Below are positions 51,409 to 60,727 of a stretch of 64,000 bases of DNA, piece after piece. The position numbers were made by a program, and so were the translations under genes. The stretch's first letter is position 1, and each line of letters begins with the position of its first letter. The notes beneath the pieces were generated by a model, which did no database searches, had not been told where the DNA came from, and saw only the letters and a list, made by a program, of their open reading frames with translations. Origin of the DNA: Archangium primigenium (GTDB lineage: Bacteria; Myxococcota; Myxococcia; Myxococcales; Myxococcaceae); contig NZ_JADWYI010000001.1 of assembly GCF_016904885.1 (NCBI RefSeq), positions 6,882,001 to 6,946,000 of the forward strand, read 5' to 3'.

Positions 51409-52296
51409 ATGCAGACCTCCACCTCCTTCTCTTCTGCGGACACGCTGTCGACGTACCTGGCGGACATCAACCAGTACCCGCTGCTGACGGTGCAGGAGGA
51501 GCAGGCCCTGGCGCGTCGCTTCCGCGACGGCGACGCGGCCGCGGGCCACCGCCTGGTGACGAGCAACCTGCGCTTCGTGGTGAAGGTGTCCTACGAGTAC
51601 CGCTCCTACGGCATCAAGATGTCCGACCTCATCCAGGAGGCGAACATCGGCCTGATGAAGGCGGTGCAGAAGTTCGACGCGGACAAGGGCATCCGCCTCA
51701 TCTCCTACGCGGTGTGGTGGATCCGCGCGTACATCCAGAACTACATCCTCAAGAACTGGAGCCTGGTGAAGCTGGGCACCACCCAGGCCCAGCGCCGGCT
51801 GTTCTTCTCGCTGGCCCGCACGCGCCGCGAGCTGGAGAAGCTGGGCTCGGGCGAGGGCAACGTGGTGGACGCCGAGGAGATCGCCCGCAAGCTCAACGTG
51901 AAGGCCACCGAGGTGCGCGAGATGGAGCAGCGCATGGGTGGGCGGGACCTGTCGCTGGACGCGCCGGTGGGCGAGGAGGGCGACGCGACGCACATGGACT
52001 TCGTGGAGAGCGAGTCGGCCTCGCAGGTGGACGAGGTGGCCGACCGGCAGCAGGCCAACCTCACGCGCACCCGCATCCAGCAGGCGCTCACGCGGCTGGA
52101 CCCGCGCGAGCGCTTCATCATCGAGCACCGGGTGATGGGCGACTCGGAGATGACGCTCAGCGAGCTGGGCGAGCACTTCGGCTTCTCGCGTGAGCGCGCG
52201 CGCCAGCTGGAGATCCGCGCCAAGGACAAGCTCAAGGCGGAGCTCGCCTCGCTCATGGCCGAGGTGGGTCTGGACGAGGCGGCGGCCAGCCGCTAA
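51409..52296 (+). CDS. rpoH: Alternative sigma factor of the sigma-32 (RpoH) group
   Basis: 295 aa. Regions 2-4 are complete: [81 protein letters not shown] in region 2, [12 protein letters not shown] with the QAQRRLFF box of RpoH-type factors, and an HTH in [16 protein letters not shown] for -35 recognition. M. xanthus has several of these (SigB/SigC group), so it may be a developmental paralogue rather than the heat-shock factor itself; the symbol is family-level. Expressed from a sigma-54 promoter, giving a sigma cascade. Monocistronic, with the methyltransferase 74 bp downstream. Confidence 0.9.
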   Translation: MQTSTSFSSADTLSTYLADINQYPLLTVQEEQALARRFRDGDAAAGHRLVTSNLRFVVKVSYEYRSYGIKMSDLIQEANIGLMKAVQKFDADKGIRLISYAVWWIRAYIQNYILKNWSLVKLGTTQAQRRLFFSLARTRRELEKLGSGEGNVVDAEEIARKLNVKATEVREMEQRMGGRDLSLDAPVGEEGDATHMDFVESESASQVDEVADRQQANLTRTRIQQALTRLDPRERFIIEHRVMGDSEMTLSELGEHFGFSRERARQLEIRAKDKLKAELASLMAEVGLDEAAASR

Positions 52297-52370
52297 CACC
52301 TCGTCCCCGGAAGAGCACACCCCTTGGCCGGGCCCACGCGGGCCTGGAGGGGTGGGAGGGCCTGGGGACG

Positions 52371-53051
52371 ATGAAGCCGTGGAAGGTGATTGACCGGGCG
52401 CCCGCGCCCGGAGGCGGAGAGCTGGTGCTGCATCAGCGCGGAGAGGAGTTCGCCATCCGCGTCAATGGCCGCGAGCTCATGTCCAGCCGACAGCACGGCT
52501 CCGAGGAGAAGATGGCCGAGGTGGCCTGCGCGGGCCTCGGCGACAAGCGCGCGCACGTGCTCGTGGGGGGCCTGGGACTGGGCTACACGGTGCGGGCCAC
52601 GCTGGACCGGCTGGGTCCCTCGTCCGAGGTGGTGGTCGCGGAGCTGGTGCCCGCGGTGGTCGCGTGGAACCAGGGCGTGCTCGCCCCGCTGGCGGGCCGG
52701 CCGCTCGAGGACCCGCGCGTGCGCGTGGCGGCCCGGGACGTGGGCGACATCCTGCGCACGGCCGAGGGGCACTACGACGCGGTGCTCCTGGACGTGGACA
52801 ACGGGCCCGAGGCGCTCACCCAGGAAGGCAACCGCTGGCTGTACGGTGAGCGGGGCCTCGGCACGGTGCGGCGCGCGCTCAAGCCCCGGGGCGTGGTGGT
52901 GGTGTGGTCCGCCGCGCCGGATGCCGCCTTCGCCTCGCGCCTCAAGCGCGCGGGCTACGACACCCAGGTGTTCGAGACCCCCGCGCGCGGCAAGGGGGGC
53001 GGCCCCCTGCACACGCTCTTCATCGGACGGGCCCGGCCCTCAGGCGCGTGA
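52371..53051 (+). CDS. Spermidine-synthase-like methyltransferase-fold protein
   Basis: 226 aa. SAM-binding fold of the SpeE type: GGLGLGYTVRATLDRLG (glycine-rich loop, about residues 66-82), VVVAELVPAVVAWNQ, and YDAVLLDVDNGPEA. It lacks the full set of polyamine-binding residues as far as I can tell, so it may be a generic methyltransferase rather than an aminopropyltransferase. Its 3' end overlaps the convergent amidase by 12 bp. Confidence 0.85.
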   Translation: MKPWKVIDRAPAPGGGELVLHQRGEEFAIRVNGRELMSSRQHGSEEKMAEVACAGLGDKRAHVLVGGLGLGYTVRATLDRLGPSSEVVVAELVPAVVAWNQGVLAPLAGRPLEDPRVRVAARDVGDILRTAEGHYDAVLLDVDNGPEALTQEGNRWLYGERGLGTVRRALKPRGVVVVWSAAPDAAFASRLKRAGYDTQVFETPARGKGGGPLHTLFIGRARPSGA

Positions 53052-54551
53052 CATCACGCCCGGCAGGCGGTTCTTCCACGGCCGCGCCTGCTCGAGCTGG
53101 GCGGCGAGCCGGAACAGCGTGGCCTCGTCGCCCATGCGCCCGGCGAACTGCACCCCGATGGGCAGCCCCGCCGGGCTCCAGGAAAGGGGCACGGACATGG
53201 CGGGCTGGCCCGTCATGTTGAAGAGCTGGGTGTTGGGGGTGCGCTCCAGGGCGTGCCGGCCGAGCTCGTCGATGAGCTTGAGGAACAGGGGCTTGAGCGG
53301 CATGCGGCGCAGCGCCGCCATGGCCAGGAGGTCCGTCGGCTTGGGGGCCAGCTCCCCCACGCGCGCGGGCGGGTGGGCCAGCGTGGCGTCCAGGAAGAGA
53401 TCGTAGCGCTCGTGGAAGCGCGCCGTGCTCCGGGCCGCCTGGTGGATGACCTCGCGCGAGTACTGCAGCTCGGCGGCGGAGAGCACGTCCCCCAGCTGTC
53501 CGAGCACCCACGTGGTGGGCTCCACCTCGTCCGGCGTCACCGCCCTGCCCCGCCTCTGGCCCACGGCCTTGAGCTCGAGCGACACGTTGGCCGCGACGGT
53601 GACGAAGTAGGCCCGCACCAGCTCGTCCTTGGGAAAGCGCGGGGCGTCCTCGGTGAGCTCGTGGCCCAGCTCCCGGCACAGCCGCGCCGCGTCCTCGACG
53701 GCGGCCACGCACTCGGGCGCCACCTTCTGGCCGAAGAGCGAGGCGGTGGAGAAGGCGATGCGCAGGCGGCCGGGCTCCGCGCCCACCTCCTGGAGGAAGG
53801 GCCGGGCCACGGGCGGCGCCGTGTAGGGGGCGCCCGCCTCCGGACCGTGCGTGGCGTCCAGCATGGCGGCGCTGTCCCGCACGCTCCGCGTCAGCACGTG
53901 CCGCTGCACGAAGCCGCCCCAGGACTCCAGGGTGTCCGGCCCCACGGGGTTGCGGCCCCGCGTGGGCTTGAAGCCGAAGAGGCCACAGGCGGACGCAGGG
54001 ATGCGGATGGAGCCGCCCCCGTCTCCGGCGTGGGCCATGGGCACCACGCGCGTGGCCACGCACACCGCCGAGCCGCCGCTGGAGCCCCCGGGCGTGTGCT
54101 CCGGATTCCAGGGATTGCGCGTGGCGCCGCGCAGCGCGGTCTCGGTGACGCCGAGGATGCCGAACTCGGGCGTGGTCGTCTTGGCGACGATGACGACGCC
54201 CGCGCGGCGAAAGCGCGCCATCAGCTCCGAGTCGTGGTCGGGCACGAAGCCCTCCAGCGAGCGGCTGCCCGCCGAGTAGGGCGCGTCCGCCAGGTAGCCA
54301 TCCAGGTCCTTCACCAGGAAGGGCACGCCGGTGAAGGGACCCTGGGCGAGCGGACCCTTCGCCGTGGCGCGGGCCTGCTCGTACAGGCGGTGCGCCACGG
54401 GGTTGAGCCGGGGATGGATGGACTCGAGGCGGGTGATGACCTCCTCCACCAGCTCCGAGGGGTGGACCTGCTTGTCGCGCACCAGTCCGGCGAGGTCCGT
54501 GGCGTCGAGTGTTTCGTATCCCTGGATGGCCATGGCCGGGATATCTACCAT
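53040..54551 (-). CDS. Amidase-signature enzyme (6-aminohexanoate-cyclic-dimer-hydrolase-like)
   Basis: 503 aa. The Ser-Ser-Lys triad is visible: Lys in PFLVKDLDG (about residue 80), Ser in the loop GGSSGGSA (about 155-160), and the Gly/Ser-rich [24 protein letters not shown]. These define amidases that hydrolyse carboxamides. It may act on cyclic or linear amides, peptides or xenobiotics; substrate unknown. Divergent from the EVE gene, 8 bp away from it on the other side; start may alternatively be the ATG at 54533. Converges with the methyltransferase. Confidence 0.88.
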   Translation of the reverse strand: MVDIPAMAIQGYETLDATDLAGLVRDKQVHPSELVEEVITRLESIHPRLNPVAHRLYEQARATAKGPLAQGPFTGVPFLVKDLDGYLADAPYSAGSRSLEGFVPDHDSELMARFRRAGVVIVAKTTTPEFGILGVTETALRGATRNPWNPEHTPGGSSGGSAVCVATRVVPMAHAGDGGGSIRIPASACGLFGFKPTRGRNPVGPDTLESWGGFVQRHVLTRSVRDSAAMLDATHGPEAGAPYTAPPVARPFLQEVGAEPGRLRIAFSTASLFGQKVAPECVAAVEDAARLCRELGHELTEDAPRFPKDELVRAYFVTVAANVSLELKAVGQRRGRAVTPDEVEPTTWVLGQLGDVLSAAELQYSREVIHQAARSTARFHERYDLFLDATLAHPPARVGELAPKPTDLLAMAALRRMPLKPLFLKLIDELGRHALERTPNTQLFNMTGQPAMSVPLSWSPAGLPIGVQFAGRMGDEATLFRLAAQLEQARPWKNRLPGVMSRA

Positions 54552-54559
54552 GCACCGAC

Positions 54560-54994
54560 ATGGCGAAACCCCAGTACTGGTTGATCAAGAGCGAGCCGTC
54601 CGTCTACGCCTACGCCCAGCTCGAGCGCGAGGGCCGCACCGCGTGGACGGGCGTGCGCAACTTCGAGGCGCGCAACAACCTCCGGGCGATGAAGCCGGGC
54701 GACCTGTGCCTGTACTACCACTCCAACGAGGACAAGGCCGTGGTGGCCGTGGCGCGCGTGCTCTCCCTGCCGGGGGAGGATCCCACCGCTCCGGGCGAGA
54801 ACTGGGCCTCGGTGGACGTGGGCCCCGTGGTGGCGCTCGCCCAGCCCGTGGCGCTGGCCACCGTGAAGGCCACCCCCCAGCTCGCGGACTTCCCGCTGCT
54901 CACGCGCAGCCGCCTGAGCGTCACCCCGGTGAGCGGCGAGCACTTCCGCCGGGTGCTCGCGCTCGGCAAGACGAAGCTGCCCGCGGCCCCGTGA
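54560..54994 (+). CDS. EVE-domain protein (thymocyte-nuclear-protein-1-like)
   Basis: 144 aa, a single EVE domain: YWLIKSEPSVYAYAQLE, WTGVRNFEARNNLRAMKPGD, LCLYYHSNEDKAVVAVARV and VDVGPVVALAQPVALATVK. EVE proteins bind modified bases in DNA or RNA and often occur with restriction or modification systems; no such system is adjacent. ATG at 54560 chosen because the domain begins 2 residues in. Confidence 0.92.
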   Translation: MAKPQYWLIKSEPSVYAYAQLEREGRTAWTGVRNFEARNNLRAMKPGDLCLYYHSNEDKAVVAVARVLSLPGEDPTAPGENWASVDVGPVVALAQPVALATVKATPQLADFPLLTRSRLSVTPVSGEHFRRVLALGKTKLPAAP

Positions 54995-55015
54995 GGCGGC
55001 GCGCGGGGGTGTGCC

Positions 55016-55624
55016 TCAGGCGCTCGCCGGGTGCAGCTTCTGTTGCAGCAGGTGGGCCCGGTTGAGCGCCGAGAGCAGCTGCTGGCGCAGCGACTCGGCG
55101 TCCCGCGCGATGTCCGCGAAGTCCTGGGCCTGGGCATCCGCCGCCAGCACCCGCGCGCCCTCGGCCACCTGGGCCATCTTCTCGTTCACCGCCTGCAGGG
55201 AGAGGATGAGCTCCTCGGACTTCACCGGCGCCCCGCCCTGCGTGCGGCTCGCCAGCTCCTGCATGTTGGCGCTCAGGCCGCCCGCCTCCTGGCCCAGCGC
55301 GGCGAAGCGCTCCATGAGCGTCTGGTAGACGCGCGTGCGCTCCTGCAGCGCCTGCGCCCGGACGTTCACCTCCTGGGCCAGGGCCTGCTGCCGGTCGCGC
55401 CAGCCGTTGAGCACGCCGAGCAGCGCGCGCATGTGGGCCACCAGCCGCTCGTCGCAGTCGGCCACGGAGGTGAGCAGCTTGCCCATCTTCTCCAGGTGCT
55501 TCTGCGCGCTCATGGGCCCGGTGCGCACCTCCTGGGCGAGGGACTCGAAGGTGCGCAGTTCCTCCTCGATGGCCGCCGCGGCCTTGACCAGCTCGGAGGA
55601 CTCGGACTGTGGCCGCTTGCTCAT
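55016..55624 (-). CDS. Coiled-coil protein of unknown function
   Basis: 202 aa, almost entirely heptad-rich helix (about 18-195), no signal peptide or membrane helix. SESSELVKAAAAIEEELRTF and LRQQLLSALNRAHLLQQK show the heptad pattern. Possibly a myxobacterial cytoskeletal or scaffolding protein; no family recognised. Alone on the minus strand between the EVE gene and the permease. Confidence 0.8.
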   Translation of the reverse strand: MSKRPQSESSELVKAAAAIEEELRTFESLAQEVRTGPMSAQKHLEKMGKLLTSVADCDERLVAHMRALLGVLNGWRDRQQALAQEVNVRAQALQERTRVYQTLMERFAALGQEAGGLSANMQELASRTQGGAPVKSEELILSLQAVNEKMAQVAEGARVLAADAQAQDFADIARDAESLRQQLLSALNRAHLLQQKLHPASA

Positions 55625-55702
55625 GGGCGCTGCTCCAATGGGAACGGGGAAGGCGCCCCCTTCCTAGCACTCTTCCGGCCCCCTCACTTCAGGATCCCGG
55701 GT

Positions 55703-57163
55703 TCATGTCCCGGGGCCCGGCTGGGCCGCGGCGGACGCCGGGGGAGCCAGGGTCACCTTGGGCCCCACGAAGGTGTGGCGCTGGAAGAACACCCAGTAGC
55801 CCACCAGGAGCAGCAACAGGCCCGCGAAGGTGTAGCCCGCCAGCTCGTTGGGCGGCAGGACGAAGAGCACCATGATGGCGGCGCACCACACCAGCGCCAC
55901 CGCGTTGACGAGCGGGGAGTAGCGCCCCAGGTCCCACGGGCCCCGGTGGGACCACGTGCCGTCGCGGCGGGCACGCCAGCCCACCCACACGGGCACCGCG
56001 TACGAGGCGTAGAGCGCCAGCGTGCTGAGCGCCACCATGGCCGCGTAGGCCCCGCTCCAGATGGCCACGAGGAACGCCGCCACCACCGACACCCAGACGG
56101 CCACGTGCGGGCTGCGGAAGCGCTCGGACACGCTCGCCAGGTGCGAGGAGAAGGGCAGGCCGCCGTCGCGCGCGAAGGCGAAGAGCATGCGCGAGTTGCT
56201 CGTCACCGAGGACAGCCCGCAGAACCACATGGCCCCGATGGCGATCCACACCAGTGCCCCGCCGAGCGCCGGGCCCAGGGACTCGCGCAGCACGTAGAGG
56301 AAGGGGTTGGGCGCGGCGGCCGTGGCCGACAGGTCCCCGATGGCCAGCGTCACGCCCACCAGCAGGATGTAGCCCACCACCGCGCTCACCGCCACGGACA
56401 GGAAGATGCCCCAGGGGGCGTTGCGGGTGGGATCCTTGGTCTCCTCGGACACGTGGGCGCTGGCGTCGTAGCCGGTGAACGTCCATTGCGCCTGCAACAG
56501 GCCGATGAGGAAGCCGTAGTGGTAGACGTGGGGCTCGGCGGTGAAGCGCGTGAACAGGAAGCCGAATTCCTGCCGGGGCGCGAAGGCCACCAGGGCGCCG
56601 ATGAGCACCGCCACGCCCGCCACGTGGTACCAGGCCGACAGGTTGTTGAGCAGCGCCACCGCGCGCACGCCCACGTGGTTGAGCACCGCGTGGGACAGGA
56701 GGATGACGGCGTAGAGCGGCAGCACGTAGCCGCGCTCGCGCGGAAAGCCGAGCATGTCCGCCACGAACTCCGCCAGGCCGAAGTCGATGCCCGCGGTGAC
56801 GGCGAACTGGCCGATGGTATTGAGCCACGCCGTGAAGAAGCCCACCCGCGCGCCCCCCAGCATGGCGGCCCAGTGGTAGAGCGCGCCCGCGGTGGGAAAC
56901 GACGAGGCGAGCTGGGCGAGGCTCGCCGCCACCATCAACGTCATCACCGCCACCAGGGGCCAGCCCACCGCCATGACGAAGGGCCCGCCAAAGCGCAGCC
57001 CATGGCCGTAGAGCGTCACCGCGCCCGTGAGGATGGAGATGATGGAGAAGGAGATGGCGAAGTTGGAGAAGCCGCCCATCTCCCGCAGGAGTTGCTGCGC
57101 GTAGCCCAGCCGCTGCAACTGCGCCGCGTCCGCGTCCAGGGCATGCTTCGGGTCATTGTCCAT
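55703..57163 (-). CDS. Amino-acid/polyamine permease (APC superfamily)
   Basis: 486 aa integral membrane protein with about 12 TM helices, resembling the eukaryote-like amino-acid/GABA permease group (GYAQQLLREMGGFSNFAISF at the start, SLAQLASSFPTAGALYHW in TM3 and TGYDASAHVSEETKDPTRNAP between later helices, typical of the family). A proton-coupled transporter of amino acids, GABA or polyamines in the inner membrane. ATG at 57163 selected: the longer frame would overlap the Spy-like gene. Confidence 0.92.
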   Translation of the reverse strand: MDNDPKHALDADAAQLQRLGYAQQLLREMGGFSNFAISFSIISILTGAVTLYGHGLRFGGPFVMAVGWPLVAVMTLMVAASLAQLASSFPTAGALYHWAAMLGGARVGFFTAWLNTIGQFAVTAGIDFGLAEFVADMLGFPRERGYVLPLYAVILLSHAVLNHVGVRAVALLNNLSAWYHVAGVAVLIGALVAFAPRQEFGFLFTRFTAEPHVYHYGFLIGLLQAQWTFTGYDASAHVSEETKDPTRNAPWGIFLSVAVSAVVGYILLVGVTLAIGDLSATAAAPNPFLYVLRESLGPALGGALVWIAIGAMWFCGLSSVTSNSRMLFAFARDGGLPFSSHLASVSERFRSPHVAVWVSVVAAFLVAIWSGAYAAMVALSTLALYASYAVPVWVGWRARRDGTWSHRGPWDLGRYSPLVNAVALVWCAAIMVLFVLPPNELAGYTFAGLLLLLVGYWVFFQRHTFVGPKVTLAPPASAAAQPGPGT

Positions 57164-57240
57164 GGTCCCGGAGTCTGAGCGGCCCGCCCCGGCGCCGGAA
57201 AGCGCCGGTTTCACGGAGTGTGGACTCGTCAGCGGTCGCG

Positions 57241-57804
57241 TCACTTCCCCAGGGCGGGAGGCGCCGGAGGAGCCGGGGGAGCCGGGGGAGCGGGCCGGAC
57301 GGGCGGCGCGGGCGGGGCCGGGGGCGCGGGCGGACGGGGCCGACCGAAGCCGCCCCCGGGGCCCGTCTCCGCCTCCAGCTTGCTCCAGAGGTCCGGGCCG
57401 AGGGTCTTCTTGATGGCCAGCATCAAGCCCACCCGGTTCTGCCGCACGGCCGTCTCCGCCCGGCCCACCTTCTCCACCAGCTCCTTCACGGTGGCCTCGT
57501 TGGGGGACGGCTGGCTCAGCTCGCGCTCCAGCGCCAGCTGCGCGCGCTTGTGATCCGCCTCCAGGCCGATCACCGCGTCATTGGACGCGAAGGCGAGGTC
57601 CTGCACCTTCTGCTGCTGGGTCTGGGACAGGCCGATGCGCTGCGCGAGCTCGGGGGGAAGGCCGTAGGCCGCGGGCCCGGGCGGCGCGGGCGGACGCGGG
57701 GGCGTGGGCTGCGCGACGGCGGCGCCCGACGCGGACGACGTGTCCTCGGCCAGGGCGGGCACGGCGGACAGCAGCATGAGGGCGCACAACAGTTTCTTCG
57801 TCAT
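57241..57804 (-). CDS. Spy/CpxP-like periplasmic protein with proline-rich tail
   Basis: 187 aa. Signal peptide (CALMLLSAVPALA), an early Pro-rich stretch, an LTxxQ-like helical segment typical of Spy/CpxP proteins (ELAQRIGLSQTQQQKVQDLA, about residues 53-72) and a further helix (about 80-140), then a low-complexity Pro/Ala tail (PAPPAPPAPP type). Such proteins sense or buffer envelope stress. 25 bp from the anti-sigma gene on the same strand, so very probably part of its regulon or signalling system. Confidence 0.82.
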   Translation of the reverse strand: MTKKLLCALMLLSAVPALAEDTSSASGAAVAQPTPPRPPAPPGPAAYGLPPELAQRIGLSQTQQQKVQDLAFASNDAVIGLEADHKRAQLALERELSQPSPNEATVKELVEKVGRAETAVRQNRVGLMLAIKKTLGPDLWSKLEAETGPGGGFGRPRPPAPPAPPAPPVRPAPPAPPAPPAPPALGK

Positions 57805-57828
57805 GGGGAGACTCCTCTTCGGGTGGGA

Positions 57829-58389
57829 CTACGGCAGGCGGAGGGCCACGAGGGCCGTGTGGAAGGGTTCGGCCTCGAGCGCGCGGGAGTCCGGCGGACG
57901 GACCCAGTGCGCCAGGGGCCCGAAGGCGCGGTAGGCCTCGTCCTCGACGCTCGGACGGGTGCGGCTGTAGTCCGCCACCGCCTCGCGCAGCTCCGTCAGG
58001 GAGAAGGCGGGACGGGACGGCTCCGGGGCCTGCTCGGCGACCTGGAGCGTGTTCTCGAGCGGGCCCCCCACCGGGAGGGCGTCCGCGTCATCCGTCGAGT
58101 CCACGGACCGGGGCGTCGAGACGAGCAGCGTCAGCAGGGCCACGGCCGCCGCGGCGCCGGTGCCCGCGGCCCACCGGCGGCGGCGCTGGCGGCGGCGCAC
58201 CACCCCGACGATGGCCTCGGGGGAGAAGACGGCGGGCAGCGGCGGCTCGGGCACCCGGAGCGACTGGGCGGCGGCATGCAGGCGGGCGATGTCCCGGCAC
58301 GCGGCGCACCCCTCCAGGTGCTCGCGCCCTCCGGGGGGGAGGTGGCGGGGATCGTCCACGAGGGCCGCGGCGACGGCGTGGCAGTTCAT
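57829..58389 (-). CDS. Anti-sigma factor with zinc-finger-like ZAS motif
   Basis: 186 aa. N-terminal His-x3-Cys-x2-Cys (HLEGCAACR, about residues 24-32), then a TM helix (about 76-90, GTGAAAAVALLTLLV) and a periplasmic C-terminal part. Architecture of membrane-anchored anti-sigma factors that hold an ECF sigma factor inactive. Overlaps the sigma gene by 4 nt (ATGA). Confidence 0.88.
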   Translation of the reverse strand: MNCHAVAAALVDDPRHLPPGGREHLEGCAACRDIARLHAAAQSLRVPEPPLPAVFSPEAIVGVVRRRQRRRRWAAGTGAAAAVALLTLLVSTPRSVDSTDDADALPVGGPLENTLQVAEQAPEPSRPAFSLTELREAVADYSRTRPSVEDEAYRAFGPLAHWVRPPDSRALEAEPFHTALVALRLP

Positions 58390-58937
58390 GGCGCGTCTCC
58401 TTCGAGGGCGTCCGCGGCCTTGAGCTTCTGCAGCGCCCGGTAGAGGTGGATGCGGACGGTGCCGCGGGACAGGCCCATCGCCTCGGCGATGGCGTCCAGG
58501 TCGAGCCCTTCCAGGTAGCGAAGGGAGAAGGCCGTGGCCTGTTGGGCGGGGAGCGCGCGCAGGGCGCGGCCCAGGGCCCGCCAGCGCTCGGTGCCCTCGA
58601 CATGGGCCTCGGGCGAGGGGACGGGCGTCGGGGCGAGGTCCAACGCCTCGCGCAGCACGCCCCAGACCCGGCGGCGCCGCAGGTGGCTCATGGCCCGCGA
58701 GACGAGGATGCGCCGCAGCCAGCCCACCGCCGCGCGCGGATCCTTCAGGGCCCGCCGCTTCTCATAGGCGTCGGCCAGGGAGGACTGGACCAGGTCCCTC
58801 GCCTCCTCGGCGTCCCACACCAGCCGGCGCGCCAGGCGCAGCAGTCCGGGCTGCGCCTCCAGGACGAGCGCGTCGAAGTCCAGGGCCTGGGCCCCGGCTC
58901 CGGTGGATGTCTCGTCGATGGTGGCGGTGCCCTTCAC
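58386..58937 (-). CDS. ECF-type sigma factor
   Basis: 183 aa with the two-domain ECF layout: region 2 (LRLARRLVWDAEEARDLVQSSLADAYEKR, then WLRRILVSRAMSHLRRRR) and region 4 (LPAQQATAFSLRYLEGLDLDAIAEAMGLSRGTVRIHLYRALQKL). Start at 58937 has GGAGGTCC-type sequence nearby. First gene of a sigma/anti-sigma/Spy-like unit. Confidence 0.92.
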   Translation of the reverse strand: MKGTATIDETSTGAGAQALDFDALVLEAQPGLLRLARRLVWDAEEARDLVQSSLADAYEKRRALKDPRAAVGWLRRILVSRAMSHLRRRRVWGVLREALDLAPTPVPSPEAHVEGTERWRALGRALRALPAQQATAFSLRYLEGLDLDAIAEAMGLSRGTVRIHLYRALQKLKAADALEGDAP

Positions 58938-59029
58938 GGGGGAGGTCCTCGGGTTCTGGTTTCACCCCTTGGGACGCATCAGCCGCCCGCGCGGCATACC
59001 CGATGATTTTCCGCCGGATTTTCCGCCGC

Positions 59030-59617
59030 TCAGGCTGGCTGCGCGCGCATCAGGCGGCCAGCCAGGCGCGTGTACTGGTCACGCTTGTCGGTGTCGCCCA
59101 GGTGGGCCCAGACGTCCGCCAGCGCCCGGGCGGCGTCCGGGGAGCCCGGATGCAGCTCCAGCGCCAGCTCCAGCACATGGCGGGCATGCCGGTAGCGCGC
59201 CTTGCCCGACAAGCCGATGCCCCGGGTGCGGTGCCGACCCGATTCGGTCGCCAGCACCTCGCCCAGTTGGGCGATCTCCGCCGCGGTCCCCTCGCGCCAG
59301 CCGTTCTCCGGGTTGAGCAGCAGCGCCTGATCCAGCAGGGGCCGCGCCAGCTCGGGCTCATCCAGCTCCAACTGACAGAGGGCCGCGTTGCGGTAGTGCT
59401 CGGCCGTCTCGGGGTCCAGATCGATGGCGCGCTCGAAGCACTTGAGCGCGTCGGCCGGGCGGCCCAGGCTCGCCAACGACGAGCCCTTGGCACTCAACGC
59501 CAGCACGTGCAGGGGATCCTGCGACAGCACCCGATCGAAGACCCGGATGGCGGCCTCGTGCTGACCGGCGATCGAGAGGCTGACGCCTTCGTTGAATGAC
59601 GCAAGCAATGTGGACAT
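59030..59617 (-). CDS. TPR-repeat protein
   Basis: 195 aa made largely of TPR motifs (for example AAIRVFDRVLSQDPLHVLALSAKGSSLASLG, about 23-50, and ALKCFERAIDLDPETAEHYRNAALCQLELD, about 60-90). No signal or membrane helix. ATG at 59617, preceded by a G-rich stretch. Probably a protein-protein interaction scaffold. Neighbours give no functional hint. Confidence 0.85.
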   Translation of the reverse strand: MSTLLASFNEGVSLSIAGQHEAAIRVFDRVLSQDPLHVLALSAKGSSLASLGRPADALKCFERAIDLDPETAEHYRNAALCQLELDEPELARPLLDQALLLNPENGWREGTAAEIAQLGEVLATESGRHRTRGIGLSGKARYRHARHVLELALELHPGSPDAARALADVWAHLGDTDKRDQYTRLAGRLMRAQPA

Positions 59618-59809
59618 GCGGGAACCCCCGGCGACAATCACCAGCGCGCCCGTGACAGCTCCGTCACGAGCGGGACACGCAGCCTGACAGGAGCCGTCCG
59701 GGACGAGAACCCGGAACCCGTCCACCCCCCCCGACTGTTGGGTCCCCACCAATTTTCGGCCATCCGCCCGCCTTCAGGAAGCCAACAGGTGGCCTTCTAG
59801 GGCGAGGGG

Positions 59810-60631
59810 CTAGGGCGCCTCCTCCAGGAGGGCCGAGAAACCGGCGACGAAGTCCGGGTAGCGCGGGCGCCACCCCAGGGCCTTGAGCCGGGCGTTGGAG
59901 ATGGCGCGGTCGCCTTGGAGCGAGGGGTGCAGGGAGGCCAGGGGCACCGTGGGAGGCCTGGGCAGCCCCAGCCGCGCGCACAGCCAGTCCGCCGTCTCCG
60001 CCTGGGTGGCGGGCCGATCATCGGCCACGCAGTACACCTGCCCCGGCGTGCCGTGCGCGAGCACCACGCGCAGGGCCTGGGCGAGATCCTCCACGTGGAT
60101 GCGGCTGATGCGGCCGCCGCCGGACTCGGGCAGCCGGAGGGTGCCCGCGCGCAGCCGCTCGTGCAGGCCCCGGCCGGGACCATAGATGCCGGCGATGCGC
60201 AGCGGCATGCCACCGAGCGGCCGGTACAGGGCCTCCGCGTCGAGCCGACCCCGGGCATTGGGGGCCTCGGGCTCCACGGGCGTGTCCTCGTCCACGGGCC
60301 CCCGGGCGCCCCCATACACGCCGGTGGAGGACAGGTAGACGAGCCGGGCGGGCCGGACGCGCGCGAGGCCCTCGGCGAGCCCGGCGTCGAGCCCCGCGTC
60401 CGGAGGAATGGACACCACGGCGTGCGCCCCGGCGCTGGCGGCCACGGCCTCCTCCAGGGACACCAGAGCCACCCCCGCCTGGGACAGGGCCTCGCGGCGC
60501 TCCGCCCGTCGGGTCACCGCCAGCACCCGGCGCCCCCGCGGGGCCTCGGCGAGCGCCAGGCGCGTCAGCGTGTCACCGCACCCGAGCAACACGAGGGGAG
60601 CCAGGTCGGGGCCGGGAGCCGTCAGGGCCAT
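59810..60631 (-). CDS. NAD-dependent epimerase/dehydratase-like protein (YeeZ type)
   Basis: 273 aa extended-SDR fold. Seen: nucleotide-binding start VLLGCGDTLTRLALAE (degenerate Gly motif GxG), VVSIPPDAG, the STGVYG active strand and PLRIAGIYGPGR, typical of YeeZ-like enzymes. A Tyr-x3-Lys pair is not evident, so catalytic chemistry is uncertain. Divergent from the second histidine kinase. Confidence 0.85.
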   Translation of the reverse strand: MALTAPGPDLAPLVLLGCGDTLTRLALAEAPRGRRVLAVTRRAERREALSQAGVALVSLEEAVAASAGAHAVVSIPPDAGLDAGLAEGLARVRPARLVYLSSTGVYGGARGPVDEDTPVEPEAPNARGRLDAEALYRPLGGMPLRIAGIYGPGRGLHERLRAGTLRLPESGGGRISRIHVEDLAQALRVVLAHGTPGQVYCVADDRPATQAETADWLCARLGLPRPPTVPLASLHPSLQGDRAISNARLKALGWRPRYPDFVAGFSALLEEAP

Positions 60632-60727
60632 GCACCCGTCCTCGGCGTCCGCTCTGTCCTATAAACGATGTCCATGCCGGGAGGTATACCGGGATTTCCC
60701 AGCTCTCGTGGCAACGTGAGCCCCCGC

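Noticed and set aside
57241-57360. Proline/alanine tail of the Spy-like protein as a CRISPR-like or DNA repeat
   Set aside because: Periodicity is at the amino-acid level (PAPP units) with variable codons; no spacers or conserved repeat DNA.
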